From Pseudomonas sp. 14P_8.1_Bac3 (GTDB lineage Bacteria > Pseudomonadota > Gammaproteobacteria > Pseudomonadales > Pseudomonadaceae), in contig NZ_JANLOD010000041.1 of the NCBI RefSeq assembly GCF_025466085.1, positions 62,001 through 126,000 of the forward strand: a stretch of 64,000 bases of DNA. The letters run 5' to 3'. Positions 19,761 to 27,779 of this stretch are shown one piece after another. Numbering within the stretch: position 1 is the stretch's first letter; each line of letters begins with the position of its first letter. Below the pieces are notes generated by a model. The model was not told where the DNA came from. It saw nothing but the letters and a program-made list of their open reading frames with translations, and did not search any database. Made by a program: the position numbers and the translations under genes.

Positions 19761-19796
19761 AATGGCCGCATGTCCTTACAGACCGCGGCCGTTTTT
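19761..19796 (+). terminator. Terminator hairpin, first of two similar copies
   Basis: ATGGCCGC and GCGGCCGT pair (one G-T wobble) around TGTCCTTACAGACC and run into TTTTT. A close relative lies after vapC (20573-20611), sharing the unusual loop GTCCTTACAGAC. Confidence 0.8.
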
Positions 19797-19856
19797 CTGA
19801 GACGTGGCAAATAAACCATTTGGAATGACCTTTTGTCAGTGCCGATGTATATCCCG

Positions 19857-19884
19857 TTGACATATCCCTCTAGAAATCTACTCT
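19857..19884 (+). promoter_or_regulatory. Candidate vapBC promoter
   Basis: TTGACA (19857-19862), 16-base spacer, TACTCT (19879-19884), about 35 bases before vapB. A perfect -35 with a fair -10. Such operons are usually autorepressed by VapBC, but I see no clear operator palindrome. Confidence 0.5.
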
Positions 19885-19919
19885 GTGAAGGACGAGACCG
19901 TTAGAAACAGGGAGGCCAA

Positions 19920-20150
19920 ATGGAACAGACAACACTTTTCATGAGCAATCGAAGCCAGGCTGTCCGCCTTCCCAAAGCCGTTGCAATGCCAAGCGATGTA
20001 AAAAGAGTGAACGTAATTGCTATCGGCAGAGCTCGCCTTATTACTCCCGCGGACGAGACGTGGGATAGCTGGTTCGACGGAGGCAGCGTAAGTACAGATT
20101 TCATGACCAATCGTGAACAACCCATCGATCAGGAGCGTGAATCGTTCTGA
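19920..20150 (+). CDS. vapB: VapB-type antitoxin, AbrB/SpoVT fold
   Basis: A 76-residue antitoxin. The N-terminal swapped-hairpin DNA-binding domain is recognisable in TTLFMSNRSQAVRLPKAVAMP, which matches the VapB/MazE consensus NRSQAVRLPK. The C-terminal half (from about residue 45) would wrap the toxin. A strong RBS (GGGAGG) precedes ATG 19920. The stop overlaps the vapC start by one base. Confidence 0.92.
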   Translation: MEQTTLFMSNRSQAVRLPKAVAMPSDVKRVNVIAIGRARLITPADETWDSWFDGGSVSTDFMTNREQPIDQERESF

Positions 20151-20557
20151 TGATCAAGTTCATGCTCGATACCAACATCTGCATTTTCACCATCAAAAAC
20201 AAACCGCAAATTGTTAGAGAGGCTTTTAACCTCCATGACGGGCAGTTGTGTATTAGCGCTGTCACGCTGATGGAGTTAATTTACGGTGCCGAAAAATCGG
20301 CAGCTCCCGAAAAGAACCTCGCGGTGATCGAGGGCATGGCGGCACGCCTCGATGTATTGCCCTTTGACAATGAAGCCGCTGCGCACACCGGAATGATTCG
20401 ATCCGAACTCGCAAAGGCTGGAACCCCCATAGGCCCCTATGACCAGATGATCGCCGGGCATGCGCGCTCACGAGGGTTGATCGTGGTCACCAACAACAGG
20501 CGAGAGTTTGAACGGGTCCCAGGTATACGTGTGCAGGACTGGACTCAACCCGATTAA
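20150..20557 (+). CDS. vapC: VapC-type PIN-domain ribonuclease toxin
   Basis: A 135-residue PIN-domain toxin. The acidic residues needed for metal binding are visible: FMLDTNIC (Asp 7), TLMELIYGAEKS (Glu), GPYDQMIAGHA (Asp) and VTNNRREFERV (final conserved segment). VapC enzymes cleave tRNA or rRNA and are neutralised by the partner VapB encoded immediately upstream. Length and motifs suggest an intact, active module. Confidence 0.93.
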   Translation: MIKFMLDTNICIFTIKNKPQIVREAFNLHDGQLCISAVTLMELIYGAEKSAAPEKNLAVIEGMAARLDVLPFDNEAAAHTGMIRSELAKAGTPIGPYDQMIAGHARSRGLIVVTNNRREFERVPGIRVQDWTQPD

Positions 20558-20572
20558 ATCGAGCATCGAAAA

Positions 20573-20611
20573 AAACGGCCGCCCGTCCTTACAGACAGCG
20601 GCCATTTTTTT
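20573..20611 (+). terminator. Terminator of vapBC, second of two similar copies
   Basis: AACGGCCGC pairs with GCGGCCATT (one wobble), loop CCGTCCTTACAGACA, followed by TTTTT. It is very similar to the hairpin at 19761-19796, so vapBC is bracketed by near-duplicate terminators. Confidence 0.85.
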
Positions 20612-20629
20612 GCAAACGTCAAACACCCA

Positions 20630-20956
20630 TCAGGCAGCAACAGCATCCAGGCGTGGAATTTCCATGCCGATCTTGGCGCTGGCGTAGCTCAGGTCGCCGC
20701 TGGCGATGGATTGAGCCTTGAAGCCGGCGCCGATCAGGTCGCGCACGTAGAGCTTGTTGTAGATGAACATGAACACGAAGTTGCTGAGGCCGAAGGTGAA
20801 GCAGGCCAGGACGAACATGATCGCTGCATACTTGATGTCGCCACGGAACAGCGGCGGAATGAAGCCAAAGAAAAACACGGTCCACGAAAAGCCGATCGGG
20901 GCTTCCTTCATGGCACCCGTGTTAGGGTTTTTGAACACAACCGATGTAAACGCCAT
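20630..20956 (-). CDS. Small inner-membrane protein, HrgC-like
   Basis: A 108-residue protein with two or three hydrophobic stretches: IGFSWTVFFFGFIPPLF (about 21-37) and AAIMFVLACFTFGLSNFVFMFIYN (about 44-67). The FNPxTGxxKxAPIGFSWT-like opening and YNKLYVRDLI segment match a family of small gammaproteobacterial membrane proteins (HrgC-like) without a firm function. ATG 20956 has AAGGAG upstream. Confidence 0.65.
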   Translation of the reverse strand: MAFTSVVFKNPNTGAMKEAPIGFSWTVFFFGFIPPLFRGDIKYAAIMFVLACFTFGLSNFVFMFIYNKLYVRDLIGAGFKAQSIASGDLSYASAKIGMEIPRLDAVAA

Positions 20957-21318
20957 GCCTGTCTCCTTGATGCCCCAATGGGTTGGCTGAATGGCCGGGC
21001 TATCTCCATGCAGCGCTGGCCGTGGCTGCCACGCAAACGGCAGGCGCACGCAAATGCATCTGTGAAACGCGGCAGATGAGAGAGCAGGCAAAAAAGTCGG
21101 GGGCTTTAGCCGGGAAGGCTGGGGGCGTCGAACAATCCATGTCCTGAAACTCCATCGTACCCGCAACAGCGAGATACACATTCGGCGAGAAGGCTACTAT
21201 TTAGACATCATCGTGTCCATCACCAGGCCAACCGATAAAGCGCTTGAATGAAAGCAGAAACGACCGCGATCATTTCTGATGGCGGTCGTTTCAGGTACAG
21301 CGACAGCGGCCGTGAGAC
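20957..21318. other. Intergenic region with gabP-side hairpin
   Basis: I see no gene here. Positions 21257-21267 (GAAACGACCGC) and 21282-21292 (GCGGTCGTTTC) form an 11-bp perfect stem just after the gabP stop (minus strand) and are a plausible terminator, although the T tract is poor. The rest is upstream DNA of the small membrane protein gene. Confidence 0.6.
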
Positions 21319-22710
21319 TCAGCGCGTCACGGCGGCAACCAATGGCTCATTGCGACGGCGGCGAGCCACGAACAAACCAGCAGCCACCACGCATAGACTC
21401 AGTACACCGGTTGCGAGGATTTCCACGCGATGGGCTTCCTGAAACAGCATGACGGTCAGGGCCACGATAATGAAGATGATCACCGCATAGGTCAGGCCCG
21501 GGAACAGCCACATGCGGAAGGCGATCTTTTCACCGCGGGCCATGCGCTGCTTGCGCATGCGCAGTTGCGAAAACGCGATCACCAGGTACACCAGCAGGGC
21601 GATGGCGCCGGAACTGGCCAGCAGGAATTCGAACACGGCGGCCGGGGCCACGTAATTGGCGAATACCGCGAGGAACGCAGCAGCGGTCGACAGCATCACG
21701 GCCCAGTACGGCGTGCCGCTCTTGTTGGTGCGTTGGGAAACGGCCGGCGCATCGCCGCGCTTGCCCAACGAGAACATCATGCGCGAAGCGGTGTAGAGCG
21801 CCGAGTTCAGGCAACTGGTCACGGCAACCAACACCACGATATCGACGATCAGCTTGGCATTCGGGATGCCCATGCGTTCCAGCACGGTCTGGTAAGAACC
21901 TACGGCAGCCAGTACCGGGTCATTCCAAGGCACCAGCGCCACGACGATGAAGATCGAAACGAGGTAGAACAAGCCAATCCGCCAGATCACCGAGTTGGTA
22001 GCCTTGGAAATCTGCTGGCCCGGATTCTTCGATTCCGCGGCCGCGATGGTCACGATCTCGGTGCCCATGAAGGAGAACATGGTGGTCAGGATCGCGCCCA
22101 GCACCGCGCCCATGCCGTTCGGCAGGAAACCTTGGGTGTCGAACAGGTGCGACACACCGCTGACCTGACTGGTCGGCAGGAAGCCGAAGATCGCCAGAAT
22201 GCCGAGACCAATGAAACCGATGATCGCCACGACTTTGACCAGGGCGAACCAGAATTCGAATTCACCGTAGTTCTTCACGCTGAACAGGTTGGTGATCGTC
22301 AGCAGCAACGTGATGACCAGCGTGAACGCCCAGATCGCCACATTCGGGAACCAGGCGTGCAGGATCGTTGCGGCGGCGTTGGCCTCCAGCGGTATCACCA
22401 ACACCCAGAACCACCAGTAGAGCCAGCCGATGGTGAAACCGGCCCAGTGACCGATCGCGCGATCGGCGTAAGTCGAGAACGAGCCAGTGTCCGGCGAGGC
22501 GACGGCCATTTCGCCCAACATGCGCATAACCAGAACGACCAGTGCACCCGCAGCGGCGTAGGCCAACAGCACGGCCGGGCCTGCGGCGGCGATGGCGTGG
22601 CCGGAGCCGACGAACAGGCCGGCACCGATAACCCCGGCGATCGACAGCATGGTCACATGACGCGGTTTGAGCCCCTGTTCGAGGCCATTGGAGCTTGGGG
22701 TACTGCTCAT
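21319..22710 (-). CDS. gabP: GABA permease (APC superfamily)
   Basis: A 463-residue amino-acid permease with 12 predicted transmembrane helices. The APC signature KPRHVTMLSIAGVIGAGLFVGSG near residue 15 and PLEANAAATIL are characteristic of the GabP/AnsP branch; overall sequence resembles Pseudomonas GABA permeases. ATG 22710 is used because the conserved hydrophilic N terminus MSSTPSSNGLEQGL starts there; an upstream in-frame extension looks like non-coding DNA. Exact substrate is inferred. Confidence 0.85.
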   Translation of the reverse strand: MSSTPSSNGLEQGLKPRHVTMLSIAGVIGAGLFVGSGHAIAAAGPAVLLAYAAAGALVVLVMRMLGEMAVASPDTGSFSTYADRAIGHWAGFTIGWLYWWFWVLVIPLEANAAATILHAWFPNVAIWAFTLVITLLLTITNLFSVKNYGEFEFWFALVKVVAIIGFIGLGILAIFGFLPTSQVSGVSHLFDTQGFLPNGMGAVLGAILTTMFSFMGTEIVTIAAAESKNPGQQISKATNSVIWRIGLFYLVSIFIVVALVPWNDPVLAAVGSYQTVLERMGIPNAKLIVDIVVLVAVTSCLNSALYTASRMMFSLGKRGDAPAVSQRTNKSGTPYWAVMLSTAAAFLAVFANYVAPAAVFEFLLASSGAIALLVYLVIAFSQLRMRKQRMARGEKIAFRMWLFPGLTYAVIIFIIVALTVMLFQEAHRVEILATGVLSLCVVAAGLFVARRRRNEPLVAAVTR

Positions 22711-23275
22711 TGAAACTACCTTTGTAAGGGAAAGCGATGTGCATCCATCCCGTCTGGTGTTCCTTCTCGTAAAAAGAAACCAACGGGACGTTCTGGATTC
22801 TGCACGCAATAATTGCGCCAAAATGTTACAGACTGGTCAAGCGCGGGGGCTGTGGCGTGACCGGACAGTCATCGCAACCCATTGAGATTAATGGCAATTC
22901 GCCAGAACGTTACCCTGCGACCCACTTTCAAGAACGAATCGGCGCACCGGAAACACGCAGAAAAAAGGCTCGACGCACGATAAAAGTGCGGATAGAGACC
23001 CTTTGGCCGGATAGCGCTTCCAACACCCGGCCAAAGCTGGCAACATCGCGCCCTTTTTGCGCAACCCACCGCGCTTTTCATTGGCAAGCCGCTGTTCAAA
23101 CGGCTGTTCGGTTGATAGCAGCGCGACAGTCTGCTGTACCGATGCGACAACCGGCCACACACCGCCCGTTTACCGCCCGTAGCGCTGTTGGCTGCCGTTC
23201 AGACGCTATGCTAGGTTGGCCGCCTCGCCAGGAAGGCCCGCCAACAGCAGGAGCGAAACACTATGAGGAATGCAC
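22711..23275. other. 565-base intergenic region between gabP and the ABC importer
   Basis: The divergent promoters of gabP and the hisP-like operon should lie here. I find no convincing gene, repeat or conserved RNA. A GCTATGCTAGG element at about 23208 may be a -10 for the importer operon, without a clear -35. Confidence 0.4.
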
Positions 23276-24049
23276 ATGGCTGAGGCCGCGCCCGCGCTTG
23301 AAATCCGCAACTTGCACAAACGCTACGGACAGCTTGAGGTGCTCAAAGGCATCTCGCTGACCGCCCGCGACGGCGATGTGATCTCGATCCTGGGTTCCTC
23401 CGGTTCCGGCAAGTCCACCTTCCTGCGTTGCATCAACCTGCTGGAAAATCCGCAGCAGGGCCAGATCCTGGTGGCCGGCGAAGAACTCAAACTCAAAGCC
23501 GCCAAGAACGGCGAACTGGTCGCCGCCGACGGCAAGCAGATCAATCGCCTGCGCAGCGAGATTGGTTTTGTGTTTCAAAACTTTAATCTGTGGCCGCACA
23601 TGAGCGTGCTCGACAACATCATCGAAGCACCGCGCCGCGTGCTCGGCCAGAGCAAGGCCGAAGCCACTGAAGTGGCTGAAGCCCTGCTGGCCAAGGTCGG
23701 CATTGCCGACAAGCGCCACGCCTATCCGGCGCAACTCTCCGGCGGCCAGCAACAACGCGCCGCCATCGCCCGCACGCTGGCGATGCAACCCAAGGTGATC
23801 CTGTTCGACGAACCCACCTCCGCCCTTGACCCGGAAATGGTCCAGGAAGTACTTAATGTCATCCGCGCATTGGCCGAAGAAGGTCGCACCATGCTGCTGG
23901 TCACCCACGAAATGGGCTTCGCCCGTCAGGTGTCCAGCGAAGTGGTGTTCCTCCACCAGGGCTTGGTAGAAGAGCAAGGATCGCCACAGCAGGTGTTCGA
24001 AAACCCGCTTTCGGCGCGCTGCAAACAATTCATGTCCAGCAACCGCTAA
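23276..24049 (+). CDS. hisP: Histidine/arginine-type ABC transporter ATP-binding protein
   Basis: A 257-residue ABC ATPase energising amino-acid uptake from the inner face of the membrane. Walker A is GSSGSGKST, the Q-loop is FVFQNFNLWPHMS, the signature is LSGGQQQR, and Walker B is VILFDEPTSALDPE with H-loop THEM. GAGGA lies seven bases before ATG 23276. It is first in an ATPase-binding protein-permease-permease order, the same set of genes as P. aeruginosa hisJQMP. Confidence 0.9.
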   Translation: MAEAAPALEIRNLHKRYGQLEVLKGISLTARDGDVISILGSSGSGKSTFLRCINLLENPQQGQILVAGEELKLKAAKNGELVAADGKQINRLRSEIGFVFQNFNLWPHMSVLDNIIEAPRRVLGQSKAEATEVAEALLAKVGIADKRHAYPAQLSGGQQQRAAIARTLAMQPKVILFDEPTSALDPEMVQEVLNVIRALAEEGRTMLLVTHEMGFARQVSSEVVFLHQGLVEEQGSPQQVFENPLSARCKQFMSSNR

Positions 24050-24062
24050 CGGAGCTACCCGC

Positions 24063-24809
24063 ATGCAGAACTTCAAAAAAATCTTCCTGGCTGCCGCCGT
24101 CACCCTGGCGTTCAGCGCCGGTGCCGCCGCCGAGACCTTGAGGATGGGCATCGAAGCGGCCTACCCGCCGTTCAACAACAAAGATGCCAGTGGCAATGTC
24201 GTCGGCTTCGACAAGGAAATCGGCGACGCCCTGTGCGCCAAGATGAAAGTCGAGTGCACCGTGGTCACCTCCGACTGGGACGGCATCATCCCGGCCCTGA
24301 ATGCCCAGAAGTTCGATTTCCTGATCTCCTCGATGTCGATCACCGACGAGCGCAAGCAAGCGGTGGACTTCACCGACCCGTACTACTCGAACAAGCTGCA
24401 ATTCATCGCCAAGAAAGACGTCGACTTCAAGACCGACAAGGATTCCCTGCAAGGCAAAGTGATCGGTGCGCAACGCGCGACCCTCGCCGGCACCTGGATG
24501 GAAGACCACATGGAAGGCGTTGAAACCAAACTCTATGACACCCAGGAAAACGCCTACCTCGACCTGACTTCCGGTCGACTGGACGGCATCCTCGCGGACA
24601 AATACGTCAACTACGAGTGGCTGAAAAGCGACGCCGGCAAATCCTACGAATTCAAAGGCGACCCGGTGGAAGAAAGCGACAAGATCGGCATCGCTGTAAG
24701 AAAAGGCGACCCGCTTCGCGCGCGACTGAACCTCGCCTTGAAAGAAATCGTTGCTGACGGCACCTACAAAAAGATCAACGACAAGTACTTCCCGTTCAGC
24801 ATCTACTGA
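24063..24809 (+). CDS. hisJ: Basic amino-acid ABC transporter substrate-binding protein
   Basis: A 248-residue periplasmic protein with a signal peptide (about 1-23, ending AGAAA). It has the lysine-arginine-ornithine/histidine binding protein signature: GIEAAYPPFNNKDASGNVVGFDKEIGDAL, CTVVTSDWDGIIPAL and SMSITDERKQAVDFTDPYY (each split by the family's lobes). It starts 13 bases after the ATPase gene. The ligand is probably arginine, ornithine, lysine or histidine. Confidence 0.9.
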   Translation: MQNFKKIFLAAAVTLAFSAGAAAETLRMGIEAAYPPFNNKDASGNVVGFDKEIGDALCAKMKVECTVVTSDWDGIIPALNAQKFDFLISSMSITDERKQAVDFTDPYYSNKLQFIAKKDVDFKTDKDSLQGKVIGAQRATLAGTWMEDHMEGVETKLYDTQENAYLDLTSGRLDGILADKYVNYEWLKSDAGKSYEFKGDPVEESDKIGIAVRKGDPLRARLNLALKEIVADGTYKKINDKYFPFSIY

Positions 24810-24887
24810 TCCTGACCTGCCTGACTGGCGCCGCTCACTGACGGCGCCCGTCCTTGGCATTGCCTGCCGCGATTTGAAAAGAAATCC

Positions 24888-25583
24888 ATGATTATCGACC
24901 TCTACGGATTCGGCCCGGCGCTCGCCGCTGGCGCGCTGATGACTGTGAAACTGGCACTCTCGGCCCTGTGCCTCGGGCTGGTGCTCGGTTTGCTCGGCGC
25001 CTTGGCCAAGACCTCCCCGTACAAGCCGCTGCAATGGCTTGGCGGCACTTATTCGACACTGGTCCGCGGCATCCCGGAATTGCTCTGGGTGCTGTTGATC
25101 TATTTCGGCACGGTCAACATGATGCGTGCCCTGGGCGAACTGTTCGGCAATCCCGGCCTTGAACTCAGTGCCTTCGCTGCCGGCGTGATTGCCCTGGGCC
25201 TGTGCTTCGGCGCCTACGCCACGGAAGTGTTTCGCGGCGCAATCCTGGCAATCCCCAAAGGTCACCGTGAGGCTGGCGTGGCCCTGGGCCTGTCGAAGCT
25301 GCGCATCTTCACCCGGCTGATCATGCCGCAGATGTGGCGCATCGCCCTGCCCGGCCTTGGCAACCTGTTCATGATCCTGATGAAAGACACCGCGCTGGTC
25401 TCGGTCATCGGCCTGGAAGAAATCATGCGTCATGCGCAAATCGGCGTGACCGTGTCCAAGCAACCGTTCACCTTCTATATGGTGGCCGCGTTCATGTACC
25501 TGGGCCTGACGATTCTCGCCATGACCGGCATGCACTTCATGGAAAAACGCGCCGCACGCGGCTTCGCGAGGAGCGCCCAATGA
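24888..25583 (+). CDS. hisQ: Basic amino-acid ABC transporter permease (HisQ type)
   Basis: A 231-residue inner-membrane permease with about five helices. The EAA loop, where the ATPase docks, reads AIPKGHREAGVALGLSKLRIF. GAFATE-like GAYATEVFRGAIL is a family marker. It overlaps the next permease gene by four bases (ATGA) and forms the heterodimeric channel with it. Confidence 0.9.
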   Translation: MIIDLYGFGPALAAGALMTVKLALSALCLGLVLGLLGALAKTSPYKPLQWLGGTYSTLVRGIPELLWVLLIYFGTVNMMRALGELFGNPGLELSAFAAGVIALGLCFGAYATEVFRGAILAIPKGHREAGVALGLSKLRIFTRLIMPQMWRIALPGLGNLFMILMKDTALVSVIGLEEIMRHAQIGVTVSKQPFTFYMVAAFMYLGLTILAMTGMHFMEKRAARGFARSAQ

Positions 25584-26269
25584 ACTGGGAAGTCATCATC
25601 AAGTGGCTGCCGAAACTGGCTCAGGGCGCGACGCTGACCCTGGAACTGGTGGCCATCGCCGTGATTGCCGGGCTGTTGCTGGCGATCCCGCTGGGCATCG
25701 CGCGTTCGTCGCGACGCTGGTACGTGCGGGCATTTCCCTACGGCTACATCTTCTTTTTCCGCGGCACGCCGTTGCTGGTTCAACTGTTCCTGGTCTACTA
25801 CGGCCTGGCGCAATTCGACGCGGTCCGTAACAGCTCGATGTGGCCGTACCTGCGCAATCCGTTCTGGTGCGCCACCGCCACCATGACGCTGCACACCGCC
25901 GCCTATATCGCCGAGATTCTGCGCGGTGCAATTCAGGCGATTCCACCGGGCGAGATTGAAGCAGCACGGGCGCTGGGCATGTCCCGGGCCAAGGCGCTGT
26001 TCTACATCATCCTGCCCCGTGCCGCGCGCATCGGCCTGCCGGCGTACAGCAACGAAGTGATCCTGATGCTCAAGGCCAGTGCCCTGGCCAGCACCGTGAC
26101 CCTGCTGGAACTGACCGGCATGGCGCGCACCATCATTGCCCGCACGTATCTGCCGGTGGAGATCTTCTTCGCCGCGGGCATGTTCTATCTGTTGATGGCC
26201 TACGTGCTGGTCCGCGGCTTCAAGCTGCTGGAGCGCTGGTTGCGCGTCGATGCCTGCCAGGGGCGTTGA
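25580..26269 (+). CDS. hisM: Basic amino-acid ABC transporter permease (HisM type)
   Basis: A 229-residue permease. Its EAA loop is AIPPGEIEAARALGMSRAKAL, with HTAAYIAEILRGAIQ before it and RGTPLLVQLFLVYYGL in an earlier helix. The start is ATG 25580 inside the ATGA overlap with hisQ; a longer in-frame reading upstream runs through hisQ in another frame and is not real. Confidence 0.9.
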   Translation: MNWEVIIKWLPKLAQGATLTLELVAIAVIAGLLLAIPLGIARSSRRWYVRAFPYGYIFFFRGTPLLVQLFLVYYGLAQFDAVRNSSMWPYLRNPFWCATATMTLHTAAYIAEILRGAIQAIPPGEIEAARALGMSRAKALFYIILPRAARIGLPAYSNEVILMLKASALASTVTLLELTGMARTIIARTYLPVEIFFAAGMFYLLMAYVLVRGFKLLERWLRVDACQGR

Positions 26270-27479
26270 TTCCCAGGTGTTGACGGGCGAGGCCCTGCTC
26301 GCCCGTTTCATGGCGCTGGATACTTTTCTGATCGAGCATCAGGCGCTGTGGAAACCTCGACCGTTTACTCATCTACGGCTTCCTTGGGAAACGTCCTACC
26401 CGGATTTGGCTTCATGGCTACGCGGCAGGTCGCTTGAGGATGCAGAAAACGCCCATCACCAACCAGCGCTTCTGGACGCACCGGAGCCGTTTGCAACCTT
26501 GGCGGCGCTGTCGCTTGAGCTGAGCACGCTGGGTCAACTGCCGACTCATACACTTGCAGCGGCCGGGCATCGATTGAACGTCGATGTGCCGGGGCGCAAG
26601 TGGCAACAGATCGAGGCGTTTGCTAGTCGGCTTTCGTTTGCCACACCGCCGACGCATTGGCTGGATTGGTGTTCTGGCAAAGGCCACTTGGGTCGACGGT
26701 TGTTGCAGACTGGTCAACAGCTCACCTGCCTTGAACATGACCCGGCGCTGGTCCTGAGCGGCCAGGCACTTAGCCAACGTCATCATTTGCACGCGCTGCA
26801 TGTCGAGCAGGATGTGCTCGCGACCAGTACCGCCTCATTACTGAATTGCGACCACACGCCGGTGGCGCTGCACGCTTGCGGTGATCTGCATGTGCGGTTG
26901 ATCCAGCTCGCCAGCGCCGTCGGGTGCAAACAACTGGCCGTGTCGCCTTGCTGCTATAACCGAATCAGTCGGAGCGACTATCAGCCGATGTCCTCGGTGG
27001 CAGCGCGCTCTGTCCTACAGCTGAACCTCGACGATCTCTTGCTGCCGATGAGCGAAACCGTCACCGCCGGTGCGCGCGTCCGACGTCAGCGCGACACATC
27101 CATGGCCCGCCGCCTCGGGTTCGACCTGCTGCAACGGCAGTTGCGCGGCGTCGATGAATACCTGCCCACCCCCTCGTTGCCGACTACATGGCTGGATAAA
27201 CCGTTCTCCGAGTACTGCCATCATTTGGCCGCATTTAAGGAGTTATCCACAATCGGCCCGCAGGATTGGTCAGCCGTCGAAACCGCGGGTTGGCAGCGAC
27301 TCGCACAAGTGCGCAATCTGGAGCTGCTGCGCGGACTTTTCCGACGCCCGCTGGAGCTTTGGCTGGTGCTCGATAGGGCTCTTTTCCTCTCCGAGCAGGG
27401 TTATGCCGTTCGCCTCGGAACCTTCTGCGAAACCCCGCTCACACCGCGTAACCTGCTGGTGCTCGCAGAGCGCACTTAA
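26250..27479 (+). CDS. SAM-dependent methyltransferase-like protein
   Basis: A protein of up to 409 residues. Residues ~140-280 hold a Rossmann methyltransferase core: WLDWCSGKGHLGRRLL (SAM-binding motif I), LTCLEHDPALVLSG (motif II acidic end) and VALHACGDLHVRLI, followed by AVSPCCYNR. The HACG/SPCCY motifs are typical of a family of uncharacterised methyltransferases (DUF/METTL25-like) that may act on rRNA or protein. If it starts at ATG 26250 it overlaps hisM by 20 bases; ATG 26310 is an alternative. It is in the importer operon by position, without an evident functional link. Confidence 0.7.
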   Translation: MPARGVDSQVLTGEALLARFMALDTFLIEHQALWKPRPFTHLRLPWETSYPDLASWLRGRSLEDAENAHHQPALLDAPEPFATLAALSLELSTLGQLPTHTLAAAGHRLNVDVPGRKWQQIEAFASRLSFATPPTHWLDWCSGKGHLGRRLLQTGQQLTCLEHDPALVLSGQALSQRHHLHALHVEQDVLATSTASLLNCDHTPVALHACGDLHVRLIQLASAVGCKQLAVSPCCYNRISRSDYQPMSSVAARSVLQLNLDDLLLPMSETVTAGARVRRQRDTSMARRLGFDLLQRQLRGVDEYLPTPSLPTTWLDKPFSEYCHHLAAFKELSTIGPQDWSAVETAGWQRLAQVRNLELLRGLFRRPLELWLVLDRALFLSEQGYAVRLGTFCETPLTPRNLLVLAERT

Positions 27480-27779
27480 CTCGCTCCAGCCTGTGGATAA
27501 CTCTGTTGATGGAATTATCGTGGATCCAATATTCGCGCCTGTTTCAGGGGTGAAACGCTATTGTTCAATTTTCGTACACCCTGATAAAAAACCGAAAAAA
27601 CAGGCATTTGCGCACAAATGAGAACGGGTCCACATTTTCGAGCCAAGTCAAGTGCGCTCGACTGCCCGTTGTGCATAAGCGTTAAGCCAAAAGAACATAA
27701 ACGACCTGGAAATCCTCGACTATCTTTGCCAAGCGTCAGAATTCTCTGACATCAGGGACTAGCATGGAGCTAAGCAAAC
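27480..27779. other. 300-base intergenic region
   Basis: A+T-rich compared with its neighbours and without a gene. It should carry the promoter of the deaminase-like gene. One DnaA-box-like TGTGGATAA lies at about 27491; I attach no meaning to it. Confidence 0.4.

Noticed and set aside
27242..27499. Two DnaA-box-like 9-mers (TTATCCACA and its complement)
   Set aside because: One lies inside the methyltransferase gene. Similar 9-mers occur elsewhere in the window, and there is no cluster, A+T-rich unwinding element or dnaA/dnaN gene, so no origin is claimed.
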